NCBI RefSeq assembly: GCF_000308495.1 | Contig: NZ_BAFU01000236.1 | Coordinates: 1-33,041, forward strand | DNA length: 33,041 bases | Direction: 5' to 3' | DNA from: Nocardia brevicatena NBRC 12119 | GTDB lineage: Bacteria > Actinomycetota > Actinomycetes > Mycobacteriales > Mycobacteriaceae | Part shown: positions 15,714-22,629 of the stretch, piece by piece | Numbering within the stretch: position 1 is the stretch's first letter | Layout of the letters: the number at the start of each line of letters is the position of its first letter | The notes under the pieces: generated by a model | Databases searched by the model: none | The model's input: the letters and a program-made list of their open reading frames with translations, nothing else | What the model was told of the DNA's origin: nothing | Position numbers and translations under genes: made by a program

Positions 15714-16613
15714 ATGATCGCGGTACCCGGAGTCCGCATCGGTCACTGGACCGACGAGGTCGGCGAGACCGGATGCACGGTGGTGACGTTCCCGGAGGGC
15801 ACGGTTGCCTCCTGCGAGATCCGTGGCGGAGCGCCCGCAACCCGCGAGCTGGATGCGCTGTCTCCCGAGAAGGCGGTCGTATCGGTGGACGCGGCGGTCC
15901 TGACCGGTGGTTCGGCGTTCGGCCTGGCATCCGCTGACGGTGTGATGCGCTACTTGGAAGAGCAGGGCCGCGGCGTGCCCACCCCGGCCGGGAGGGTTCC
16001 GATCGTCCCCACGTTGGCGGTGTTCGATCTGGGTGCGGGCGATCCCACGGCCCGGCCCACCGCCGACAGCGGCTATGCCGCCGCGCGGGCCACCACCGGC
16101 GACCAGATCCTCACCGGCCGTATCGGCGCCGGCACCGGCGTGTACACGGCGCACTGGCGAGGTCCGGCCGGCCGGCGCCCCGGCGGTATCGGCTACGCGC
16201 AGCGACAGCTGGGCGATGTGGTGGTGGCCGCGATCTGCGTGGTGAACGCCTTCGGCGATATCGACGACGGCACCGCCGAGATCTCCCTGGACGCGGTTGC
16301 GCAACTCGCCGACCCGTTCCGCTTCGACAGCGCGCGGGCGCACACCACGATCGGCGTCGTCGCCACCAATGCCCGCCTCGACAAGACGGGCTGCCGAATC
16401 GTCGCGCAGGGCGCGCACGATGGCCTGGCCCGGGCACTGACACCGCCGCACACCCGGTTCGACGGTGACGGGTTCATCGCCGCCGCCACCGGGCAGGTAC
16501 CCACTCATGTCGACGCGGTCCGGCTCATGGCCTTGGCCACCGTCACCGACTCCATCCGCTCCCTCGCGAACCGAATCGACAGGGATCAGGGGACGGCTGT
16601 GAACAGCTCGTAG
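15714..16613 (+). CDS. P1-family (S58, DmpA/NylC-like) N-terminal-nucleophile peptidase
   Basis: A 299-residue self-cleaving aminopeptidase-type hydrolase. GVRIGHWTDEVGETGCTVV, RGGAPATRELDAL, and LTGGSAFGLASADGVMRYLEE are family landmarks. The expected autocleavage site lies before the nucleophile threonine of HTTIGVVATNARL (T211), followed by AHDGLARALTPPHTRFDGD. In relatives I recall, the residue before this Thr is usually Asn; here it is His210, so processing could differ. AGGGAG before ATG 15714 fixes the start. Substrates in the family range from D-amino-acid peptides to nylon oligomers; no local clue picks one. Its last 28 bp overlap the convergent VOC gene. Confidence 0.88.
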   Translation: MIAVPGVRIGHWTDEVGETGCTVVTFPEGTVASCEIRGGAPATRELDALSPEKAVVSVDAAVLTGGSAFGLASADGVMRYLEEQGRGVPTPAGRVPIVPTLAVFDLGAGDPTARPTADSGYAAARATTGDQILTGRIGAGTGVYTAHWRGPAGRRPGGIGYAQRQLGDVVVAAICVVNAFGDIDDGTAEISLDAVAQLADPFRFDSARAHTTIGVVATNARLDKTGCRIVAQGAHDGLARALTPPHTRFDGDGFIAAATGQVPTHVDAVRLMALATVTDSIRSLANRIDRDQGTAVNSS

Positions 16614-16957
16614 CTGTGGCCGTCGGGGTCGCGAACATAGACTCCCCGTCCTTCCGCGAGGTGGTTGATCTGCCGATCCCACCCGTTTTCCGGACCGGAA
16701 CCGTAGTCGACGGCGGGCCACGCCGACAGGCGGTGCAACACCGCGTCGAACGTGGCGTCGTCGACGAGAAAGGCATAGTGCCCCGGTTCGACGCGCCCCC
16801 GATCGTCGAAATCGAGGGTCAGATCGTCGTTGACCACGACCGGCACGAACGGCCCGACCGCGGCGGCGACCGACAACCCCATCAGCTCGGCGAAGAACCT
16901 CGCCGAGGCCTGTTTGTCGGTCGCCGCCACGGTCGTGTGATTCAGAACGATGGACAT
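16586..16957 (-). CDS. VOC-family (glyoxalase/bleomycin-resistance-like) protein
   Basis: A 123-residue single vicinal-oxygen-chelate protein: NHTTVAATDKQASARFFAELMGL opens the first beta-alpha-beta-beta-beta module, and NHLAEGRGVYVRDPDGHSYELFT closes the second, with His and Glu at the usual metal positions (H7, a mid-protein H, E near 118). Function could be dioxygenase, isomerase or drug sequestration. AGGAGG, about five bases before ATG 16957, is an excellent ribosome site and rejects a longer frame to 17032. It is divergent from a MarR regulator with AT-rich palindromes in between, so it is a likely MarR target in a stress or detoxification response. Confidence 0.88.
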   Translation of the reverse strand: MSIVLNHTTVAATDKQASARFFAELMGLSVAAAVGPFVPVVVNDDLTLDFDDRGRVEPGHYAFLVDDATFDAVLHRLSAWPAVDYGSGPENGWDRQINHLAEGRGVYVRDPDGHSYELFTAVP

Positions 16958-16994
16958 CGCGAACCTCCTACTCATCGGACAGAACAGTCCCATT

Positions 16995-17037
16995 GCATGC
17001 GATACGCATATAAATATATGTGCGCAATGCATACAAT
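16995..17037. promoter_or_regulatory. Palindromic AT-rich divergent promoter between VOC and MarR genes
   Basis: ATGCG and CGCAT flank ATA as a 13-bp perfect palindrome (16997-17009). It is followed by CATATA-AA-TATATG (an inverted repeat around 17007-17020) and a GCGCAATGC segment that imperfectly mirrors the left side. TACAAT at 17032-17037 is a near-consensus -10 ending 6 nt before the MarR ATG at 17044 (leaderless geometry). The repeats lie where a MarR dimer would block both promoters. Confidence 0.6.
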
Positions 17038-17043
17038 GTCGAG

Positions 17044-17565
17044 ATGGGCAGCAGCTATATCCAAAACTCCGAGACCGTGATCCGCCCCACCGTCACGGAC
17101 CCCACCGCCGACGGCGGACCGGCACTGTTCCGCTTGGTCCGGTTCTGGTCCCGCCGCTGGACCAATCAGGCATACACCCGAACCTCCGCCGAACCGGATG
17201 CGGACATGCGCCGGACCCAGTACATCCAGGTCCTCGAAGCCGCCGCCACCGGGTCACGGACCGGCGACGAAGTCACCGTCACCACCATCGCCGATCAACT
17301 CGGCCTCGACCACTCCGGCGCCAGCCGCATGGTCCGTGACACGCTCGCGGCGGGCCTTCTCGTCCGAATCGACTCCGCCCACGACCGCCGACGAGTGGTC
17401 CTGCGGCTCACCGACTACGGTCGACGCCTACTCACCGAGGCCCACGACTGGCAGCGTCGATGCTTCGATGAACTCACCGCCACCTGGCCCGAACACGACC
17501 GCCGCCAATTCGCTATGTATCTCCATCGCCTCGCCGACGAAACGACTGCCGGGCTCCGAGAATGA
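17044..17565 (+). CDS. MarR-family transcriptional regulator
   Basis: A 173-residue winged-helix dimer. The reading helix region is VTVTTIADQLGLDHSGASRMVRDTLAAGLL, the wing is VRIDSAHDRRRVVLRLTDYGRRLL, and the C-terminal dimerisation helix includes EHDRRQFAMYLHRLADE. The long N-terminal arm before FRLVRFWSRRWTNQAYTRT is slightly unusual. ATG 17044 follows a TACAAT box by 6 nt; a GTG at 17020 would lie inside the promoter and is rejected. It is divergent from the VOC gene and probably represses it and itself. The inducer is unknown. Confidence 0.9.
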   Translation: MGSSYIQNSETVIRPTVTDPTADGGPALFRLVRFWSRRWTNQAYTRTSAEPDADMRRTQYIQVLEAAATGSRTGDEVTVTTIADQLGLDHSGASRMVRDTLAAGLLVRIDSAHDRRRVVLRLTDYGRRLLTEAHDWQRRCFDELTATWPEHDRRQFAMYLHRLADETTAGLRE

Positions 17566-17634
17566 ACGCGCCACCAGGCGCCGGGTGGGCATAGCAGCGC
17601 TGGCCGGCGTGAGCGGTTCATGCGGACGTCCCGG

Positions 17635-18058
17635 CTACTCGATGGTCTTCATGGTGAAACGTGAGATATCGCGTTGAACCCTGGGAACGGTCCTGACATG
17701 TCGACTGAGGAAGGTTTCGTAGGCGTTCAGCTCGGCGACAGCGACACGGATGAAGTAGTCGGGCGTGCCGAACAGGCGCCGCAACTCCCTGACCTCGTCT
17801 AACCGGATCATGGTGTCCTCGAAGCATTCGACCGTCCGGGCGTCCTGGCTTTCCAGGGTGACCTCGGGCAGCACCTCGAACGCCCTCCCGAGCGACTCGG
17901 GATCTATGACGGCACGGTAGCCGCGAATCACCCCCGTCCGCCTCCAATCGCTGAACGCGCCGAAGACACGGGCCCGGCGTAAGCCCGACGCGACCGGCCA
18001 GTTCGACGTTCGTGAGACGACCGTCCCGCTCCAACTCCGCAATAATTGCCCTGTCCAA
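17635..18058 (-). pseudogene. Lrp/AsnC-family regulator (AzlB-like), frameshifted
   Basis: Two overlapping frames together give one complete Lrp/AsnC protein. The N-terminal helix-turn-helix, DRAIIAELERDGRLTNVELA then RVGLTPGPCLRRVQRLEADG, is in one frame. The RAM sensor domain, VIRGYRAVIDPESLG through FSRHVRTVPRVQ-like sequence to the end, is in another. The join falls in CCCCC at 17931-17935; one fewer C restores EADGVIRGYR. The start is TTG 18058 or nearby. It is divergent from azlCD with a 35-bp dyad in the gap, the classic arrangement of AzlB controlling branched-chain amino-acid export. If the shift is real, only the DNA-binding half is made and control of azlCD may be altered; if it is a sequence error, the gene is intact. 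Confidence 0.85.
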
Positions 18059-18072
18059 TGAACCTACACATA

Positions 18073-18107
18073 AATATTGCGCACTCGGTGCCTATGCGCG
18101 CAATATT
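18073..18107. promoter_or_regulatory. Long inverted repeat in the lrp / azlC divergent gap, candidate Lrp operator
   Basis: AATATTGCGC (18073-18082) and GCGCAATATT (18098-18107) are perfect 10-bp arms around a 15-bp centre. Each arm also contains the palindrome AATATT. A TATACG -10-like box for azlC follows at about 18128. Lrp/AsnC dimers and octamers favour such spaced AT-rich dyads, so this is the likely autoregulatory and azlCD control site. Confidence 0.7.
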
Positions 18108-18146
18108 CGCAACCAAACGCCTCGTTCTATACGGGACGATGGAAGC

Positions 18147-18890
18147 GTGCCCGATCTTGTTCTCGACCCTGTCCGATCTACGCATGAGGAGCGTTTCGAC
18201 CGTGCGGCCGCGGGTGTGCGGGATTCGTTCTCGGCAGGTCTGGGAATCTTTCCGCTCGGCATCGCCTTGGGTCTACTGATCGTGCAGGCCGGGTTGCCGT
18301 GGTGGCTGACGCCCGCACTGTCGCTGACGGTCTTCGCCGGCTCGCTGGAACTGCTGCTGGTCGGCATGATCGCTGCCGCCACCCCGCTCGCCGCGGTCGC
18401 ACTGACGGTGTTCGTCGTGAACTTTCGGCACGTGTTCTACGCGTTCTCCTTTCCGCTGCACCTGGTACGCAATCGCCTGGCACGCGCCTACAGCGTGTAC
18501 GCCATGATCGATGAGGCGTACGCGGTATCGGCGTCGCTTCCGAAGTCCGAACGGTCCGCCACTCGACTGCTGACGATGCAGATCGCCTGTCAGACCTACG
18601 GGGTCGTCGGGGGGCTGGTCGGCGTCGCAGTCGCCACGGCACTACCGGGCCCGGTCGAGGGCCTCGAGTTCGCGCTGTGTGCACTGTTCACGACGCTCAC
18701 CCTCGACGCGTTCCACTCCCGCCGCGAAATTCCCTCGGTACTCTGCGCGGGCGCGAGTGTGGCGTTCGCGCTCGTCACCGCCCCCGAGGCCGCCCTGTTC
18801 GTCGCGCTGCCGACCTTCGTCGCCCTACTGCTCCTCCGCTACCTCGTCACTGTTCGCCGAGATCGTTCCGAGGGAGACCCCGATGCCTGA
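18147..18890 (+). CDS. azlC: AzlC-family branched-chain amino-acid exporter, large subunit
   Basis: A 247-residue inner-membrane protein, the large half of the LIV-E-type exporter (BrnF in corynebacteria). GVRDSFSAGLGIFPLGIALG and ALSLTVFAGSLELLLVGMI are typical N-terminal signatures, followed by NFRHVFYAFSF and YAMIDEAYAV, conserved AzlC motifs. About seven hydrophobic segments can be counted. GTG 18147 is chosen; the open frame continues upstream into the regulatory gap without an ATG. The last 8 bp overlap azlD, indicating translational coupling. Likely function: export of excess leucine, isoleucine, valine or methionine, under the divergent Lrp-type regulator. Confidence 0.92.
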   Translation: MPDLVLDPVRSTHEERFDRAAAGVRDSFSAGLGIFPLGIALGLLIVQAGLPWWLTPALSLTVFAGSLELLLVGMIAAATPLAAVALTVFVVNFRHVFYAFSFPLHLVRNRLARAYSVYAMIDEAYAVSASLPKSERSATRLLTMQIACQTYGVVGGLVGVAVATALPGPVEGLEFALCALFTTLTLDAFHSRREIPSVLCAGASVAFALVTAPEAALFVALPTFVALLLLRYLVTVRRDRSEGDPDA

Positions 18891-19209
18891 CATCGGCTAC
18901 CTCCTGGCGGTCCTGCTGATCGCATTCGCGATCACACTGACGCTGCGTGCAGTCCCCTTCGCCGTGCTGCACCGCGTCGGCGGCTCCCCCCTGGCACGGG
19001 CATTGTCGTCATGGATGCCCGTGGGCATCCTCGCCATCCTCGCTGCCACATCCCTACGGGACGCCGCCACCACCGGATCCGGTTCCGTTTTGCCTGCGAC
19101 CATCGCCGTGGTCGTCACAGCGGCGGTGCATCTGGCGAGCGGCCGCCGCACCCTCGTCAGCATCGCGCTCGGTACCGCCGTCTACATCGCGCTGCTCAAC
19201 CTCTTCTGA
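18883..19209 (+). CDS. azlD: AzlD-family branched-chain amino-acid exporter, small subunit
   Basis: A 108-residue membrane protein with four hydrophobic stretches (YLLAVLLIAFAITLTLRAVPF, a short loop, WMPVGILAILAATSLRD, TIAVVVTAAVHLASG, TLVSIALGTAVYIALL). The LRAVPF motif and the length match AzlD/BrnE, the partner AzlC needs to form a working exporter. AGGGAGA (from about 18871) precedes ATG 18883, and the start lies inside the azlC 3' end, so the two are made together. Confidence 0.9.
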   Translation: MPDIGYLLAVLLIAFAITLTLRAVPFAVLHRVGGSPLARALSSWMPVGILAILAATSLRDAATTGSGSVLPATIAVVVTAAVHLASGRRTLVSIALGTAVYIALLNLF

Positions 19210-19355
19210 ACCGAACAGGCCGAACCGGCGGCCGGCAGCCATACGCAAGACCGCCACAGCACCGCCGTCGCGAAGCCGCCTGGCCGAGCCGGCCCACCAC
19301 GGACCGAACCGGTGCAACACCACCTCGACAGCAGCGTGGCGGCCTTGCCGGTCAT

Positions 19356-20214
19356 TCACCGAGGAAAGCCGACGGCCTCGGGCAGCTGCCCTCGCCTGTG
19401 ATCGTGACGAGCGAGGCGCGCGAAATGGGTAGCCTCCGCCAGTTCGACGGTGTGCGCCGTTGGCGCGTGCACCAGATGCCACGCCAACAGCTCCACATCC
19501 TGCGGGCGGCTCCAGAAACCGTATTCACCGCGCAGAACGGGCGTGACAGCGGCGATGCGCTCCGCGCGCCAGGGAAGGTGATCGGCGGCGAGCTCGAACT
19601 GTCGCCGAGCGCGCTGGACAGGACACTGAAACCGGGCAGATTGCGGTACCCGCTCGTCGGGACCGAGGCCGGCACGACACGAACGTAGGCGTTGACCACC
19701 GCCGGAGTGTGCCACACCGATTTGTCGTCGACCGGAATCGTCGCGTCCCGACTCGGCAGGAGGCCTTCTGCCGGAACGAGCCGATAGGCGCCGAACGTGC
19801 GGCATCGAACCGGCCGGGTCGTTCGGGGTCCCCATGGTCCGAGCCCGACCCAGGGCGGGTACCCGTTCGTTCCCCGTAGAGACTGTTGTAGAAGACGAGA
19901 TGTCTTACCTGCCCAGGATGCGTTGCGGTGTACTGCCCCAACTACTGCCTTCCGGTTACCCGGCCGAACATCGTGGTCCGCCCCTCGTGCTCACCGATGA
20001 GATGATCGACCACGGCGGCGATATCCCGCACCACCATGCCGGCCCGGACCGCGGGCGGGTTCTTCGCCGACAGCTCGGCAGGACACGACGACCGACCGTA
20101 GCCACAAGCATCCACGAGGTAGACCGGATGACCGGCCCGGGCCAGATCACCGGTAAGGGAACCACCATCCTCGGGAAGGTCGAAACCCGCGCTCCACACC
20201 TGATCAACAAGCCG
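19356..20214 (-). pseudogene. Alpha/beta hydrolase remnant (5'-truncated, nonsense and frameshifts)
   Basis: Pieces of one alpha/beta hydrolase lie in three frames. WSAGFDLPEDGGSLTGDLAR then YLVDACGYGRSS and AAVVDHLIGEHEGRTTMFG form the core up to the nucleophile elbow. That elbow is ruined (GRVTGRQ then TAG at 19942-19944, where relatives have G-W-S-x-G-G-Q-W). The frame then resumes with YTATHPGQVRHLVFYNSLYG. Further downstream, VPASVPTSGYRNLPGFSVL and then LLAWHLVHAPTAHTVELAEA appear in other frames. The N-terminal oxyanion part is missing, the remnant starting right at the epimerase stop. With the catalytic Ser lost and several breaks, this is genuine decay, unlike the single-base defects elsewhere. 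Confidence 0.82.
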
Positions 20215-21267
20215 CTACACGCCCGGCGCGCCCACCGCCGCCGACGCACGCAACGGCGCGAACGCAAACCGGGTGAGCCCCTCCACCGGCTCCACCCGCG
20301 CCGTGAACCCGAGCAGCCGCTGCGCCCGTGCCGGATCGGCGACTATATGCCGAACGTCGCCGGGCCGCACCTGCCCGGTCACCACAGGTGTCGGCCCGCC
20401 CTGCGCCTGAGCCAATATCGTGGCAACCTCGCCGATCGTAATCGGACGCCCCGAGCAGATATTCAACGGCACGAACCCCGGCAACCCACGCTCCACCGCG
20501 GCCAGGTTCGCCGCGGCCACATCCTCGACGTGCACGAAGTCACGGGTCTGGCCACCGTCCTCGAACACTCGAGGCGCCCGTCCCGCCGCCAGCGCGGAAC
20601 GGAAGATGGCCGCGACTCCGGAGTACGGGGTGTCCCGCGGCATATCGTCACCGTAGACATTGTGATAACGCAGCGCTGTCACCGAACCACCGGTGGCCAC
20701 CGCCCACGCCGCCGCATAGTCCTCCTGCGCCACCTTGCTCGCCGCATACAGGCTGCGCGGCCGTGCCGGCGTGTCCTCGGGCACCGGCACCCAGTCGAGT
20801 ATCTCCTGCCCCGCCCGATGCTCGAATATCCCCGCCGCGAGATCCTCCTGCCGCCGCGTCCCCACCACCACGACCCCACATCGCCGCCCCCGATACCTCC
20901 CCTCCCCATACACCACCATCGAGGAGGCCAACACCAGCCGCGAGCAACCCGCCCGATCCATCGCCGACAACAGCACGGCCGTCCCATAATCGTTGTGACT
21001 CGCATATGCCGGCGCGTCCTGCGGACTCACCCCCGCCCCGACCACCGCCGCCTGATGACAGACCACGTCGATACCCCGCAACACCCGGTCCATCGCCTCG
21101 GCATCGCGGACATCAACCCGCCCCACCCCCTCCGGCACCGCCACCCCGGCACCGTGTGCCGCCGCGAGCATGAGATCCACCGCGACGACCTCGTGCCCGG
21201 CCCCCACCAGCGCACGACGGACATGAGACCCGATGAAACCGGCCGCACCGGTCAGCAGTACCCGCAC
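20215..21267 (-). CDS. NAD-dependent epimerase/dehydratase (extended SDR, sugar-nucleotide type)
   Basis: A 350-residue extended short-chain dehydrogenase. The Rossmann motif is VLLTGAAGFIGSH (GxxGxxG at 7-13), the catalytic pair is Y174-x3-K178 in RSLYAASKVAQEDY, and substrate-side signatures include RYHNVYGDDMPRDTPYSGVA and GGQTRDFVHVEDVA. It probably acts on a nucleotide-sugar (UDP-glucose 4-epimerase or dehydratase group). Residues 125-165, before the YxxxK motif, correspond to a zinc-ribbon-like insert in some actinobacterial relatives; here only one Cys is kept. GTG 21267 is chosen because the Rossmann strand begins there; a longer frame to 21435 lies antisense to the dps 5' region. Confidence 0.88.
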   Translation of the reverse strand: MRVLLTGAAGFIGSHVRRALVGAGHEVVAVDLMLAAAHGAGVAVPEGVGRVDVRDAEAMDRVLRGIDVVCHQAAVVGAGVSPQDAPAYASHNDYGTAVLLSAMDRAGCSRLVLASSMVVYGEGRYRGRRCGVVVVGTRRQEDLAAGIFEHRAGQEILDWVPVPEDTPARPRSLYAASKVAQEDYAAAWAVATGGSVTALRYHNVYGDDMPRDTPYSGVAAIFRSALAAGRAPRVFEDGGQTRDFVHVEDVAAANLAAVERGLPGFVPLNICSGRPITIGEVATILAQAQGGPTPVVTGQVRPGDVRHIVADPARAQRLLGFTARVEPVEGLTRFAFAPLRASAAVGAPGV

Positions 21268-21440
21268 ATCACAGATCCTGCCTGTTTGACGGAGCGAACC
21301 GGGGTAACCCGACCGTGAAGTCACGATTTCGTCATATCCGCCCGTCCCGATCTCCGCATGCGGGACGAGAGGTTTACATGTCCACCAGCGGGTATGACGA
21401 CCTTGACGGCCGATTCGACACAGAGGAAGGCACAAACGCG

Positions 21441-21920
21441 ATGTCCGTCCCCATCAAGAGCACCCTCGACGCCGAAGCGCAGCGCATCACCGGCGACGCC
21501 CTGCGCGCAACCGTGGTCGACCTCATCGATCTGTCGTTGATCGCCAAGCAGGCCCACTGGAATGTCATCGGCACCCACTTCCGCTCGGTCCACTTGGCCT
21601 TGGACGAACTGGTGAGCACGGCCCGGGAATACACCGACTCCTCCGCCGAGCGCGCCACCTCCATCGGCGTCAGCCCCGACGGACGTGCCGCCACGGTCGC
21701 CAAGGAAGCCGCCGGGCTCGGCTTCCCTGACGGCTGGCAGCAGGACACCGATGTCATCAACACCATCGTCGACAACCTGGCCACCGTCATCTCCCGCCTC
21801 CGCGAGCGCATCGATGCCACCGAGAAGGCAGATCCGGTGACCCAGGATCTCTTCATCGAAATAGCCGCCCGCCTCGAACAACTGCACTGGATGTGGCAGG
21901 CCCAGGTCTCCAAGGTCTGA
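21441..21920 (+). CDS. Dps-family DNA-binding ferritin-like protein
   Basis: A 159-residue four-helix protein expected to form a dodecamer that oxidises and stores iron and protects DNA. The intersubunit ferroxidase set is exactly spaced: H39, H51, D55, D66 and E70 (QAHWNVIGTHFRSVHLALDEL, then REYTDSSAERA), matching E. coli Dps H51/H63/D67/D78/E82. ATG 21441 is preferred, with AGGAAGG at about 21424; ATG 21378 behind GAGAGG would add a 21-residue tail with acidic patches and cannot be excluded. Dps is normally induced by stress or in stationary phase; no operator is identified. It is the last chromosomal-type gene before tRNA-Leu. Confidence 0.9.
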   Translation: MSVPIKSTLDAEAQRITGDALRATVVDLIDLSLIAKQAHWNVIGTHFRSVHLALDELVSTAREYTDSSAERATSIGVSPDGRAATVAKEAAGLGFPDGWQQDTDVINTIVDNLATVISRLRERIDATEKADPVTQDLFIEIAARLEQLHWMWQAQVSKV

Positions 21921-21947
21921 CCGGAACCCCCACGCCCGACCCGCGAT

Positions 21948-21975
21948 TTGGCCCTACACCTAACCATCCGATACT
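21948..21975 (+). promoter_or_regulatory. Promoter of tRNA-Leu
   Basis: TTGGCC (21948-21953) and GATACT (21970-21975) with 16-bp spacing lie 16 bp before the tRNA 5' end. TACTCT (21972-21977) is an alternative -10. Confidence 0.45.
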
Positions 21976-21991
21976 CTTGCGGAGCACACCG

Positions 21992-22076
21992 GTCCGGGTG
22001 GCGGAATGGCAGACGCGCTAGCTTGAGGTGCTAGTGCCCGTTATAGGGCGTGGGGGTTCAAGTCCCCCTCCGGACA
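21992..22076 (+). tRNA. tRNA-Leu (anticodon GAG)
   Basis: An 85-nt type-II tRNA. The acceptor stem pairs GTCCGGG with TCCGGAC (one G-U), discriminator A at 22076, CCA not encoded. The D-arm contains TGGCGGAATGGCAGACGCG. The anticodon stem CTAGC/GCTAG encloses loop TTGAGGT, so the anticodon is GAG. A long variable arm (TGCCCGTTATAGGGCG) and T-arm GGGGGTTCAAGTCCCCC follow. Six Ts after the gene (22078-22083) terminate the transcript. An integrase operon follows within 70 bp, so its 3' end is a plausible attachment site. Confidence 0.97.
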
Positions 22077-22106
22077 CTTTTTTGTGGCATTTGTGCCCTA
22101 AATTCC

Positions 22107-22136
22107 GTGTTCAGGCATTGCCTGGACACATACTCT
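22107..22136 (+). promoter_or_regulatory. Inverted repeat and -10 box of the AbrB-integrase operon
   Basis: GTGTTCAGGC (22107-22116) and GCCTGGACAC (22120-22129) form 10-bp arms with one G-T mismatch around ATT. TACTCT (22131-22136) follows at once and lies 7 nt before ATG 22144, so the transcript may be leaderless. The repeat covers the -35 position, ideal for a repressor (perhaps the AbrB-fold product). It could equally be a recombinase arm or core site, being 31 bp past the tRNA. Confidence 0.55.
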
Positions 22137-22143
22137 TCTGCCC

Positions 22144-22629
22144 ATGCCGCGACCTGCGGTTTTACCCCCATCGGGGGTGGAAATTGTGACCGATGACACA
22201 CTGCGGCCACTACTTCCCTCCTTCACGACCTGGCCCGGCACCCTGCCATCCGGCTCCGCTCTGCCGCTCTCCGCGGTCGACCAACCGGAACCCTCAACCG
22301 CCGTGCACAGCATCCGCCCGGTCGACACCAACGGCCGCGTCGTCGACAAAGCCATCGTCGACGCCCTCGACTGGCACTCCGGCGATCTACTGTCCTGGCG
22401 AGTCACCGGCGGCCTGGTCCTGATCACCCGCCCCGGCCACGGCAAACGCGGCGTCACCAAATACGGCCACATCTCGATTCCCGCCTCGGTCCGGCATGCC
22501 GCCGGCATCCGCATCCGCGAACGCGTCCTACTCGCCGCCGACCCCGACCACGCCCTGCTGGTCGTCTACCCCGCCACCGTCCTCGACGACATCCTCGCCC
22601 GCCGCTTCGCCGAAGGAACCACCCGATGA
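22144..22629 (+). CDS. Tandem SpoVT/AbrB-fold DNA-binding protein, coupled to integrase
   Basis: A 161-residue protein carrying two AbrB-like swapped-hairpin repeats. The first is about residues 56-97 (VDTNGRVVDKAIVDALDW, then HSGDLLSWRVTGGLVLITRP). The second is about 105-146 (VTKYGHISIPASVRHAAGI, then LLAADPDHALLVVYP). AbrB domains normally dimerise; a fused pair would be a one-chain pseudo-dimer. Its stop overlaps the integrase start by 4 bp (ATGA), so the two are translationally coupled. It may act as operon repressor, directionality factor or antitoxin-like regulator; none is shown. ATG 22144 fits the leaderless promoter. GTG 22186, behind a GGGGGTGG that lies in a small hairpin (22164-22178), is an alternative internal start. 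Confidence 0.8.
   Translation: MPRPAVLPPSGVEIVTDDTLRPLLPSFTTWPGTLPSGSALPLSAVDQPEPSTAVHSIRPVDTNGRVVDKAIVDALDWHSGDLLSWRVTGGLVLITRPGHGKRGVTKYGHISIPASVRHAAGIRIRERVLLAADPDHALLVVYPATVLDDILARRFAEGTTR

Noticed and set aside
15273-16721. Minus-strand 482-codon frame opposite the P1 peptidase
   Set aside because: Antisense shadow; only its far end touches sirtuin sequence and in a wrong frame.
18046-18279. Short plus-strand ORF with an ATG at 18139 as the azlC start
   Set aside because: That ATG is not in frame with AzlC; the frame ends at 18279 inside azlC.
19834-21318. Plus-strand 494-codon frame opposite the epimerase
   Set aside because: Arg/His/Pro-rich translation; the minus strand carries a complete Rossmann epimerase.
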